From: Bifidobacteriaceae bacterium
GTDB taxonomy: Bacteria; Actinomycetota; Actinomycetes; Actinomycetales; WQXJ01
Direction of reading: 5' to 3'
Assembly (NCBI GenBank): GCA_031258055.1
Contig: JAIRNM010000111.1
Location: 1-5,714, forward strand
Length of the DNA: 5,714 nt
The position numbers and the translations under genes are program-made. The notes under the pieces are model-generated. The model was not told where the DNA came from, made no database searches, and worked only from the letters and a program-made list of their open reading frames with translations. This document shows positions 1 through 5,490 of the stretch, in pieces; position 1 is the first letter of the stretch; each line of letters begins with the position of its first letter.

Positions 1-1
1 G

Positions 2-895
2 GGCGAAATCTCTAACGCCCTACCCGCCTTTGACGGAGGCACCGCTGGAATAGTGGCTGTGCTGCTGATGGCCCCGGCCATGTTCGTCGGTTTCGACGTC
101 ATTCCGCAAGGGATCGAGGAAATGAAGATCCCGCTACGACTGGCTGGCAAGCTGGTGGTCTTCGCCATTGCCTTGGGCGCGCTTTGGTACATCCTAATGA
201 TCCTCGGCGTTGCTTTCGGGGCGCCAGCTAGTGTACGGGCGGACGCTTCAGTTCCAGTGGCCGATGTCGCCGCCCACATCTTTGGCTCGCCCGCCTTTGG
301 CTCGCTGATCATAGTCGCAGGCATCGGCGGTATCTTGACCAGTTGGAACGCGATGTATTTGGGGGCCACCCGGATAATCTTCGCGATGGCGCGGGCGAAG
401 ATGCTGCCTGCGGTCTTCGCGAAACTCCATCCCAAGTACAAGACTCCCACTGCCGCCATCTTCCTAACCGGGGCGCTGGGCATACTCGGCACTTTGACCG
501 GCAAGAACGCTCTGGGTTGGTTTGTCGACGCCAGTTCCTTCGGCGTGGTGGTGGGGTATCTTTGCGTGGCAATATCTTTCTGTATCCTGCGTCGGCGCGA
601 GCCTGACCTGGCCCGGCCATTCAAGGCCGTTGGGGGTTTCGGCATGGGCGTTTTGGCCGTCGTGGCCGCAGCCGCCTTCATCTGCCTGTATCTGCCCTTT
701 AGCCCGAGTGGCGGGCTGGGGAGGCACGAGTGGTTGATGGTCTTGCTCTGGGCAGTCATAGGCGTCGTCTTGGCCTTGATTGTGCACGGCGGCCGACGCT
801 ATCGGGTCTCCGCCGCCGAACGCGAATTCTTGCTCTACGGCAAGGAGTACGCCAGGCGCGAATACCTGGAAGAACTCGGCGACCGAATCAGCTAA
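2..895 (+). CDS. APC-superfamily amino-acid/amine permease, C-terminal part (5' partial)
   Basis: This is an integral membrane transporter that probably imports an amino acid or amine using an ion gradient. The frame is open to the left edge, so the gene starts outside the window; the GTG at 53 is internal, because good membrane protein precedes it. The 297 visible residues hold about seven hydrophobic segments (roughly residues 17-35, 48-73, 98-128, 150-168, 179-197, 212-233 and 243-262). The stretch GFDVIPQGIEEM at about 31-42 and LRRREPDLARPF at about 196-207 are typical of APC permeases. A charged tail rich in Arg, Glu and Tyr ends the protein and is probably cytoplasmic. The LysR gene follows on the same strand after 69 nt, then the HisD-family enzyme, suggesting uptake of that enzyme's substrate or a precursor. 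The family is clear; the substrate cannot be read from sequence. Confidence 0.9.
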   Translation, partial: GEISNALPAFDGGTAGIVAVLLMAPAMFVGFDVIPQGIEEMKIPLRLAGKLVVFAIALGALWYILMILGVAFGAPASVRADASVPVADVAAHIFGSPAFGSLIIVAGIGGILTSWNAMYLGATRIIFAMARAKMLPAVFAKLHPKYKTPTAAIFLTGALGILGTLTGKNALGWFVDASSFGVVVGYLCVAISFCILRRREPDLARPFKAVGGFGMGVLAVVAAAAFICLYLPFSPSGGLGRHEWLMVLLWAVIGVVLALIVHGGRRYRVSAAEREFLLYGKEYARREYLEELGDRIS

Positions 896-928
896 GAATC
901 CCCGTTGGCTGGTCACTCAGTCGGCGCC

Positions 929-958
929 TTGTCCGGCAGCGTGGGAGGCTCGTACGCT
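929..958 (+). promoter_or_regulatory. Predicted promoter of the LysR gene, leaderless type
   Basis: TTGTCC at 929-934 (-35) and TACGCT at 953-958 (-10, fitting TANNNT) are separated by 18 nt. The ATG at 965 begins 6 nt after the -10, where transcription would be expected to start, so the mRNA would have no leader. The GGGAGG at 943-948 lies 16 nt before the ATG, too far to act as a normal ribosome site, and falls inside the promoter spacer. The same geometry recurs before the HisD-family gene and hicA. Assignment is by inspection only. Confidence 0.5.
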
Positions 959-964
959 TCGAGC

Positions 965-1894
965 ATGACACTGACCCAACTAACCGCTTTCCTGACTGCC
1001 TTCAAACTGGGCTCGTTCACTGCCGCCGCCGCTCAGCTAGACACCACCCAGGCTTCGATTTCGGAGCTGGTCGCACGTTTGGAGCGCCACCTCGGCGTGC
1101 GTCTGTTCGTCCGCGGCTCCCGGCGGTTGGTGCCCACAGCGGCGGCCCATGAGCTGCGCCAGCACGCGCTGCAGGCCGTCAACGCGCTGCGCGCCGGCCA
1201 GGAGGCAGTCCGTTCGCTGAACGCGCTGGAGGGTGGCACTTGCACCTTAGGTGTGCTCCGCAACGCCGCCTACTACAACTTGTCAGATTTGGTCGAGCGC
1301 TTCCACCGCCGCCACCCTTTGGTCAAAGTGCGTTTGGTCGGATTGAATTCGGCGCTGGTAGCACACGCGGTAGCGACTGGCGAACTCGAGGCCGGCCTAG
1401 TGGTGTTGCCGGTAGACGACGCAGGCCTATCGATCAAGCCGCTTTTCCCGGATGAGGTCGTCTACGCTTCGAATCGTCGCCTACCGCAGGCGGGGCCAGT
1501 CACAATTGACGAATTCGCCGCCGCCAAATTGGTTCTTTACGACGCCTACGCCGGTTGGCGCGACCCAACTCGGCGCCAACTCTTAGAGCGCGCGCAACTG
1601 CGGGGCCTGCGGATCGACCCCGCGATTGAAGTCGAACACGTTGAAACAGCTCTGTCGCTGGTTTCTACTGGTGCCGCCGACACCATAGTCTGCCGCGCCA
1701 TCGCCGAAGGGTCGACGTTTCCGGCCGGTGTCCACGTCACGCCTTTCGCCGAACCGCTTTATGACACCATCGCTTTAGTGCAGCGCCGCGACGCCTACCT
1801 TTCTCCAGCCACTAAGCGGATCGCGGCGTTGGCTGAATCCGCCATTCTAGCCAAGATGCGGCGAGCCGCCGCGGCGCGCCAAACCCCTGGATAA
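965..1894 (+). CDS. LysR-family transcriptional regulator
   Basis: This is a DNA-binding regulator of 309 residues, a normal length for LysR proteins, which usually act as tetramers responding to a small ligand. The N-terminal winged helix-turn-helix spans about residues 3-62, with the family pattern QLTAFL, GSFTAAA, TQASIS, LERHLGVRLFVR. A linker helix (about 63-88) leads to the periplasmic-binding-protein-like ligand domain (about 91-305). I chose ATG 965 because the LysR consensus begins right there and a leaderless promoter fits it; the longer TTG start at 905 would add 20 residues that do not match the family. It lies on the same strand between the permease and the HisD-family gene, so it probably controls one or both. 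Many LysR genes are divergent from their targets, so this collinear order is less usual. Family call firm; ligand unknown. Confidence 0.93.
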   Translation: MTLTQLTAFLTAFKLGSFTAAAAQLDTTQASISELVARLERHLGVRLFVRGSRRLVPTAAAHELRQHALQAVNALRAGQEAVRSLNALEGGTCTLGVLRNAAYYNLSDLVERFHRRHPLVKVRLVGLNSALVAHAVATGELEAGLVVLPVDDAGLSIKPLFPDEVVYASNRRLPQAGPVTIDEFAAAKLVLYDAYAGWRDPTRRQLLERAQLRGLRIDPAIEVEHVETALSLVSTGAADTIVCRAIAEGSTFPAGVHVTPFAEPLYDTIALVQRRDAYLSPATKRIAALAESAILAKMRRAAAARQTPG

Positions 1895-1923
1895 CCCTAT
1901 GGCAAACCTCGTATTCACTGGGC

Positions 1924-1953
1924 TTGTGTGATGGCTTCACGGCGCCCTAACCT
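1924..1953 (+). promoter_or_regulatory. Predicted promoter of the HisD-family gene, leaderless type
   Basis: TTGTGT at 1924-1929 and TAACCT at 1948-1953 (TANNNT) have an 18-nt spacer, and ATG 1960 begins 6 nt after the -10. No Shine-Dalgarno sequence precedes either ATG 1954 or ATG 1960, which supports leaderless initiation at 1960. The element fills the 59-nt gap after the LysR stop, so the dehydrogenase can be transcribed separately from the genes upstream. Confidence 0.5.
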
Positions 1954-1959
1954 ATGGGA

Positions 1960-3276
1960 ATGCGTTATACTTCGGCCGTCCTGGCCAGCCTCGAAGGCTC
2001 ATTTCACCACCTCAAGTCCCCTTCCACTCGGCCCGCAGCTCAGCGCGACCCGAAAGTGATTGAGACCGTTTCATCCATGCTGAGCGATATTCAGGCTCGC
2101 GGCATGGACGCGGTCCTCGATTTCGCCCGCAAACTCGATCATTTCGACGGGCGTGACCTCGAACTGACCAGCGCCGAGATCGCCGCCAGCGGCTCGAAAC
2201 TGCCGGACGATCTGCGCGCCGCCATCGAACTAGGCTCGGAGCGGACTAGGGCGTTCGCCGCCACCACCCGCTCGCACCTGGCGGATTTCGAGGTTGAACA
2301 GGCACCGGGCCTTGTTACCGGCGTTCGTTACATACCGGTTGAGCGGGTTGGCGCCTACTTGCCGGCGGGCCGCTTCCCGCTGACGGCATCGGCCTTCATG
2401 ACTGTTGGTGTGGCCAAAGAGGCTGGTGTGCCGTCTGTGATCGCCTGCACGCCGCCACAGCCAGACGGTGGCCCCAACCAGGCCGTCGTCTACGCCGCCT
2501 ACTTATCGGGCGTAGACCGGGTCTTCCTGCTTGGCGGCGTCCAAGCCTTGGCCGCAATGGCTTACGGCCTGGTCGGGGACCAGCCCATCGACATGCTGGT
2601 CGGCGCCGGCAACGCTTTCGTCGCCGAAGCCAAGCGCCAACTGTTCGGCACAGTCGCCATTGATCTGCTGGCCGGGCCGTCCGAAGTGGCGGTCATCGCC
2701 GATGACGTGGCCGACCCGGAGATCGTGGCGGCGGACCTACTCGGCCAGGCCGAGCACGGACCGGACTCACCGGCCGCACTGGTGACCACTTCCGAAGCGC
2801 TCGGCAAGGCTGTGATCGCGGCCGTCGAACGGCAGATTCCGACTCTGTCGACGGCGGACATATGTGGTCCGGCTTGGCGTGACTACGGCGTAGTGACGGT
2901 GGCCAAGGATAGGGAAACCGCAGCGGCCTTGATGGACGACCTCGCCCCAGAGCACCTCGAAATCATCACCGAGGATGACGACTGGTTCTTCCAACGCCTA
3001 AAGAACTACGGCTCCCTTTTCATAGGTCCTTGGAGCGCCGTCACATACTCTGACAAAGGCATGGCCGGCACGAACCACACTTTGCCGACAGCAGGCGGGG
3101 CCAAACATAGCGCCGGCTTGTCGGTTAGCCGTTACCTCAAGCCTTTGACCTACCAGCGATTGACCCGAGAGGCTACGCCGTCGTGCGCGCTAGCGGTCAA
3201 GGTGATGTCAGAATCCGAGGGCCTATCCGCCCACGCCGCCACCGCCATCCGCCGCCTGGCCATCTATCAGCAATAG
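1960..3276 (+). CDS. hisD: HisD-family NAD-dependent dehydrogenase (histidinol dehydrogenase or paralogue)
   Basis: True HisD is a zinc enzyme that oxidises L-histidinol to histidine with two NAD+. Residues here are counted from the alternative ATG at 1954 (440 residues); I prefer ATG 1960, which fits the promoter. A stop at 1948-1950 excludes longer starts. The fold is complete. Candidate zinc ligands are Q265, H268 (QAEH), D367 and H427 (EGLSAH); catalytic E333-H334 lie in APEHLEI. Spacings are close to E. coli HisD (Q259, H262, E326, H327, D360, H419). However, SDKGMAGTNHTLPT replaces the usual GDYASG-NHVLPT motif, and PAGRFPLTASAFM and AEAKRQLFG also look like the paralogue group that includes HpsN (dihydroxypropanesulfonate dehydrogenase). 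No other his gene is nearby, and a permease and LysR gene precede it, so a catabolic role is likely. Automatic annotation would say histidinol dehydrogenase. Family certain, substrate uncertain. Confidence 0.9.
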   Translation: MRYTSAVLASLEGSFHHLKSPSTRPAAQRDPKVIETVSSMLSDIQARGMDAVLDFARKLDHFDGRDLELTSAEIAASGSKLPDDLRAAIELGSERTRAFAATTRSHLADFEVEQAPGLVTGVRYIPVERVGAYLPAGRFPLTASAFMTVGVAKEAGVPSVIACTPPQPDGGPNQAVVYAAYLSGVDRVFLLGGVQALAAMAYGLVGDQPIDMLVGAGNAFVAEAKRQLFGTVAIDLLAGPSEVAVIADDVADPEIVAADLLGQAEHGPDSPAALVTTSEALGKAVIAAVERQIPTLSTADICGPAWRDYGVVTVAKDRETAAALMDDLAPEHLEIITEDDDWFFQRLKNYGSLFIGPWSAVTYSDKGMAGTNHTLPTAGGAKHSAGLSVSRYLKPLTYQRLTREATPSCALAVKVMSESEGLSAHAATAIRRLAIYQQ

Positions 3277-3592
3277 CCTGCGACTGGCAACCTCTCCCGA
3301 CGGCATCGTCCCAGGTCAACGCGTTGCCGCTGTTCGAGGACGCCCGGCTGAAGTGTTCTCAGTCGTAAGTACGCGCGGATTTGGGCAATTCCTTGCGCCT
3401 AGGTGCACCCGGCGCCGATGCCGTCGCCCAGGGTTTCATCCCACAATTCCAGTTCTGTCTGAGCCCTGGGTGAACGCTTCGTCAAGGTGGGCGCGTTTAC
3501 ACTCGTATAAGTCACTCATCGTTCGGGAGCGGGACATGGAAAGCGTTATGCCGCGATCGGGCAGCTTTCGCGACCCGCCTTGCTAGTGTCCC
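3277..3592. other. Gene-poor spacer between the HisD-family gene and hicAB
   Basis: I see no convincing gene here on either strand. The short open frames (for example 3353-3586 and 3393-3473, + strand) lack ribosome sites and recognisable domains. One inverted repeat is present, CCCAGGG at 3427-3433 with CCCTGGG at 3464-3470, but its 30-nt loop and lack of a T-run make a terminator doubtful. TATAAG at 3506-3511 resembles a -10 but has no good -35. No clear terminator follows the HisD-family stop. This spacer marks the change from housekeeping-like genes to the rearranged accessory half. Confidence 0.5.
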
Positions 3593-3622
3593 TTGCCCTG
3601 CCGCCGCTATGGGTGTTAGCGT
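3593..3622 (+). promoter_or_regulatory. Predicted promoter of hicAB
   Basis: TTGCCC at 3593-3598 and TAGCGT at 3617-3622 are 18 nt apart, with TG at 3614-3615 giving an extended -10 form. Transcription should start near 3629, 6-7 nt after the -10. Position 3629 is a CTG in frame with hicA, and the first conventional start (GTG 3656) would leave a leader of about 27 nt. HicAB promoters are usually repressed by HicB or the complex; I see no clear operator palindrome over this one. Confidence 0.45.
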
Positions 3623-3655
3623 GAACCGCTGACCAGGCCACAGAAGCGCCGCGAT

Positions 3656-3838
3656 GTGGTCAGGTTGTTGAAGAGCCAAGGCTGGGTCTTGGTCCGCCAA
3701 GGTCGGGGATCGCACGAAATCTGGGGCGATCCAGACTCCGGTGGCCGCCTCTCAATCCCGGCCAACGAGGAAATCAGCGCCGGGATCATTCGACAGATAG
3801 TTGCCGAGTTCCCCGATGCGCCCGATCGATGGAGGTGA
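3656..3838 (+). CDS. hicA: HicA-family mRNA-interferase toxin
   Basis: HicA toxins are small double-stranded-RNA-binding-fold ribonucleases that cleave mRNA and are neutralised by HicB. From GTG 3656 the product has 60 residues: helix 1 (VVRLLKSQGW), then the strand carrying VRQGRGSHEIW with the catalytic His of the GSH motif at residue 20, then RLSIPANEEISAGIIRQIV. The frame is open upstream to a TAG at 3617-3619, and codons 3629-3655 encode LTRPQKRRD, the expected beginning of helix 1. No ATG, GTG or TTG exists there, only CTG 3629, which sits exactly where a leaderless start would be. So the product is either full length from CTG or short by about nine residues from GTG 3656 (weak AGAAG at 3642-3646). 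Its TGA overlaps the end of the hicB ribosome site, implying coupled translation. Family call good; start unresolved. Confidence 0.8.
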   Translation: MVRLLKSQGWVLVRQGRGSHEIWGDPDSGGRLSIPANEEISAGIIRQIVAEFPDAPDRWR

Positions 3839-3920
3839 CAGATGAGCGAAGGATATGACGTTTCGGCATACAAGGACGGCGAATGGTGGACGTTCGAGAT
3901 CGCAGCGTTGACTTCGCCTT
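3791..3920 (+). repeat. Direct repeat, copy 1 (hicA end and hicB start)
   Basis: This 130-nt stretch matches 5216-5345 without gaps at 118 positions (about 91%). It covers the last 15 codons of hicA, the ribosome site and the first 26 codons of hicB. An exact run of 44 nt (3824-3867) surrounds the ribosome site and start codon. The hicA side is less conserved (42 of 51) than the hicB side (76 of 79). Confidence 0.95.
3831..3835 (+). promoter_or_regulatory. Ribosome binding site of hicB
   Basis: GGAGG ends 6 nt before ATG 3842, and the hicA stop TGA (3836-3838) follows it immediately. Ribosomes finishing hicA are thus placed on hicB, which couples antitoxin to toxin synthesis. The same arrangement is preserved at 5256-5260 in the truncated second copy. 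Confidence 0.85.
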
Positions 3921-4246
3921 CTCCGCGCGGGGGGGACCGACGTCTAGTCGCCTTGGGACAAGCTCGCAGCGCCGCTGCCGTGGCTGCTCAGGCTCGCGCC
4001 TTGGTGTCATTGTGGACGGGCGAAGAAGACCCCACTGTGCGCGTGTCCTACAGACTTCCCGCCGATGTGCGGGACGCTCTTGACCAGGCCCACACCCGCG
4101 ATCTGGAGGGCCGCGCCGCTCTCGCTGGCGCCGCCGCGCTGCGCCGGAAGGCCGCCCGGACGCTAACGGAAACAGGGCTAACTCAGGCGGACGTGGCCGC
4201 CTTAATGGGCGTCTCCCGTCAACGCGTCCAGCAACTCGTCGCCTGA
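3842..4246 (+). CDS. hicB: HicB-family antitoxin with C-terminal helix-turn-helix
   Basis: This is the antitoxin partner of the HicA encoded just upstream, with 3 nt between the genes. The 134 residues have a HicB-like N-terminal region (about 4-68: YDVSAYKDGEWWTFEI, then GQARSAAAVAAQARALVSL, then VRVSYRLP) that would cover the toxin. An Ala/Arg-rich helix (about 74-108) leads to a helix-turn-helix at about 108-134 (LTQADVAALMGVSRQRVQQL), which would bind the operon's promoter region. This layout is common in actinobacterial HicB proteins. ATG 3842 is well supported by GGAGG. A run of seven G at 3929-3935 lies within the coding part and could promote slippage. The first 79 nt recur at 5267-5345 with only three differences. 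The pairing with HicA makes the call fairly secure; activity is not shown. Confidence 0.82.
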   Translation: MSEGYDVSAYKDGEWWTFEIAALTSPSPRGGDRRLVALGQARSAAAVAAQARALVSLWTGEEDPTVRVSYRLPADVRDALDQAHTRDLEGRAALAGAAALRRKAARTLTETGLTQADVAALMGVSRQRVQQLVA

Positions 4247-4353
4247 TCGGGTGCGTTAGAGGCCGTTTGTATGCTTGGTACCGGGCGAGCACGTGTCGGC
4301 CCCTGCTCCAGGAAGTTCTCCGCCTCGCTCCGATACCCGCCGGGCGGGACCCG
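4247..4353. other. Spacer after hicB
   Basis: No gene seen. CCCGCCGGGCGGG at 4336-4348 could form a 5-bp GC hairpin with a 3-nt loop, but no T-run follows, so it is only a weak candidate terminator for hicAB. The long minus-strand open frame across 3786-4514 is antisense to hicB and very Arg-rich, so I treat it as spurious. Confidence 0.4.
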
Positions 4354-4378
4354 CTGGCAATGGTCCCTGGACAAGACA

Positions 4379-4421
4379 AGATTTCTATTTCGATAGGCAA
4401 GACCCGCCGAAATAGAAATCT
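4379..4421. repeat. Perfect 14-bp inverted repeat within the repeat cluster
   Basis: AGATTTCTATTTCG at 4379-4392 is the exact reverse complement of CGAAATAGAAATCT at 4408-4421, with a 15-nt loop. It is formed by two neighbouring units in opposite orientation. In RNA it would be a stable hairpin, but it lacks a directly following T-run (TTTT occurs only at 4429-4432), so it is not a typical terminator. Confidence 0.9.
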
Positions 4422-4469
4422 CATCTCGTTTTCAGGATCGGCGGGCATCAAGATAGAAATCTCATCTCG
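4412..4469 (+). repeat. 17-nt direct repeat, two copies 41 nt apart
   Basis: ATAGAAATCTCATCTCG occurs at 4412-4428 and again, identically, at 4453-4469. These are the cores of the two inverted units of the cluster, and being identical they may be the most recently duplicated pair. Confidence 0.9.
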
Positions 4470-4690
4470 CTGCCCTTTCCTGATTTGGCTTTGACCAGGC
4501 AATACGGAAAACACTCAAAGATAGAATCGCTATCTGGACCTGGCAATGGCCCCTGGACGAGACAGGATCGCTATCTCGATACACAAGATTTGCTGCAACG
4601 GACGCGCCGTCGCAATACCAGCCCTACCTGGTAGTAGGGGAAACCGACCACACCGCCGTCTTTACTCAATGCCTTTCCGAGACCGGATAC

Positions 4691-5212
4691 GTGGAGCAGA
4701 CCTGGCGGGGGGAAACCCGAGCCGAAGAGTTGGAACGCAAGATGCCGATCGCCGAGTCCGGCACGCTCTGGGCGGCGTGTGCCCGCGAGAACGGCTACCC
4801 CCAGGTCAAGGACCCGGCCCCGCCCGTCGCGGACGGGTGGGTGACGATGCCGTTGGTTGTCCTCCCAGGAACCATCACGGCCACCGACTTGAGGGCACTG
4901 CTGACCGAGTGCCCTAACTTCGACTTTGAGGCCGCCGAGGCGATCATCGAAGAACTACTCGCCCTTCCTGACGACGCCTCCGAGGATGAACAACGAGAAC
5001 TGATGCGTTCATACACCGATCTGTTCGCGCACTCCCCCTCCATCAGCTTTGACATTCCCGGCTGGGATTTCGAGGACTACGACGGACCGGAGACCGACGA
5101 AAACTACATTCGCGGCGCTGAACTGAAGGCGGTCCTGCACGAGGCGAGCATCGCCTTTGACGACCAAGCCCAAAAGCGGCTCGAGGAGGTCTTCGACCGC
5201 CTCAGCGGCTGA
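4691..5212 (+). CDS. Acidic protein of unknown function, probably truncated at the 5' end
   Basis: From GTG 4691 this encodes 173 residues, strongly acidic, with no recognised domain. Visible motifs are LWAACARENGYPQVKDPAPP at about 26-45 and LLTECPNFDFE at about 70-80, with Cys30 and Cys74, then Asp/Glu-rich helical segments. The frame is open further upstream to a TGA at 4481-4483. Its codons after about 4583 still read like protein (including QCLSETGY just before the GTG), but no ATG, GTG or TTG lies there, nor a clear ribosome site or TANNNT promoter. The pattern resembles secreted or lipoprotein-type proteins of actinobacteria with Cys-containing repeats, as I recall them; no signal peptide is present. 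I infer that the true N-terminus was lost where the repeat cluster now lies. It could instead be a working short cytoplasmic protein. A hicA remnant starts 3 nt after its stop. Confidence 0.6.
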   Translation: MEQTWRGETRAEELERKMPIAESGTLWAACARENGYPQVKDPAPPVADGWVTMPLVVLPGTITATDLRALLTECPNFDFEAAEAIIEELLALPDDASEDEQRELMRSYTDLFAHSPSISFDIPGWDFEDYDGPETDENYIRGAELKAVLHEASIAFDDQAQKRLEEVFDRLSG

Positions 5213-5215
5213 TCC

Positions 5216-5263
5216 CGACAATTACCCGCCGAGTTTGCCGACGCGCCTGATCGATGGAGGTGA
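5216..5263 (+). pseudogene. hicA remnant (last 15 codons and stop)
   Basis: The frame reads RQLPAEFADAPDRWR and stop, against RQIVAEFPDAPDRWR in the intact hicA. The catalytic part is absent: the preceding DNA is the end of the unknown acidic protein, in the same reading frame. This is a clear fragment left by a duplication or deletion, not a gene. Confidence 0.85.
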
Positions 5264-5345
5264 CAGATGAGCGAAGGATATGACGTTTCGGCGTACAAGG
5301 ACGGCGAATGGTGGACGTTCGAGGTCGCAGCGTTGACCTCGCCTT
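5216..5345 (+). repeat. Direct repeat, copy 2 (hicA end and hicB start)
   Basis: This is the second copy of 3791-3920, offset by 1425 nt, with 12 differences in 130 nt. Weaker similarity at protein level continues to about 5425, so the original duplicated segment was longer than the well-conserved part. Confidence 0.95.
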
Positions 5346-5434
5346 CCCCACCGATCCGGGACTCTCGCTGCGGGGCACAGCACGCCGAATCCGCAGTCGC
5401 GGTGGCAGCAGGCGCGGTGCCTCTTAACATGTAA
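5267..5434 (+). pseudogene. Truncated hicB paralogue (55 codons)
   Basis: ATG 5267 follows an intact GGAGG (5256-5260). The first 26 codons differ from hicB by one conservative change (Ile20 to Val). After SPSP the two diverge, yet AESAVAVAA here lines up with ARSAAAVAA of hicB with a one-codon gap, so it is a real homologue and not a chance frame. It ends at TAA 5432-5434 and lacks the second half of the HicB domain, the helix and the helix-turn-helix. With its ribosome site intact it could still be translated, but it has no toxin gene of its own. Most likely a decaying copy; a small antitoxin-like peptide is possible. Confidence 0.75.
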
Positions 5435-5435
5435 A

Positions 5436-5456
5436 CCCGGCCCCAGAGGGGCCGGG
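5436..5456 (-). terminator. Strong GC hairpin, probable terminator of the minus-strand gene
   Basis: CCCGGCCCC at 5436-5444 and GGGGCCGGG at 5448-5456 form a perfect 9-bp stem with a 3-nt loop. Read on the minus strand, TTT follows directly (from A residues 5433-5435), giving a short intrinsic-terminator tail for the gene at 5491-5714. On the + strand no T-run follows, but the stem begins 2 nt after the truncated hicB stop and may end transcription from that side too. Confidence 0.7.
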
Positions 5457-5490
5457 CGGTGTGCCTCAAATCTAGCAGACGCGGACCCGC

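Larger units (their letters stand above)
4354..4581. repeat. Cluster of five diverged repeat units in both orientations
   Basis: Five related units of roughly 38-43 nt lie together. Three share one orientation on the + strand (4354-4395, about 4494-4535 and 4540-4581), each starting near a GGCAAT block and ending near CTATCT or a variant. Two are inverted (about 4410-4445 and 4451-4490). The shared core, read on the inverted units, is AGATAGAAATCTCATCTCG with substitutions. The units are more AT-rich than the surrounding genes. The first and fourth + units match at about 35 of 42 positions. They do not have the constant repeat and variable spacer plan of CRISPR, and I see no ribosome site inside. 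They may be dispersed palindromic elements of the REP type or protein-binding sites; function unknown. Confidence 0.75.

Noticed and set aside
464..916. Minus-strand open frame of 150 codons
   Set aside because: It lies opposite the well-supported permease gene, and its composition is that of an antisense shadow.
943..948. GGGAGG as the ribosome site for the LysR gene
   Set aside because: It lies 16 nt before ATG 965, too far, and no in-frame start codon sits at a suitable distance downstream.
3353..3586. Small open frame in the spacer before hicA
   Set aside because: There is no ribosome site, no recognisable protein pattern, and biased composition (Arg, Ser, Pro) typical of noncoding GC-rich DNA.
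3786..4514. Long minus-strand open frame (242 codons)
   Set aside because: It is antisense to hicB, extremely Arg-rich, has no domain or promoter, and arises from the high GC of the opposite frame plus the stop-poor repeat cluster.
4354..4581. CRISPR array
   Set aside because: Units are diverged, inverted relative to each other and unevenly spaced; there are no constant repeats with unique spacers and no cas genes.
4546..4917. Plus-strand ATG frame of 123 codons
   Set aside because: It begins inside a repeat unit, has Arg/Pro/Gly-rich composition and overlaps the acidic protein in another frame, with no ribosome site.
3791..5345. Composite transposon or insertion sequence bounded by the 130-nt repeats
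   Set aside because: No transposase lies between the repeats, and the repeats are parts of hicAB, not terminal inverted repeats; no target-site duplication was found by eye.
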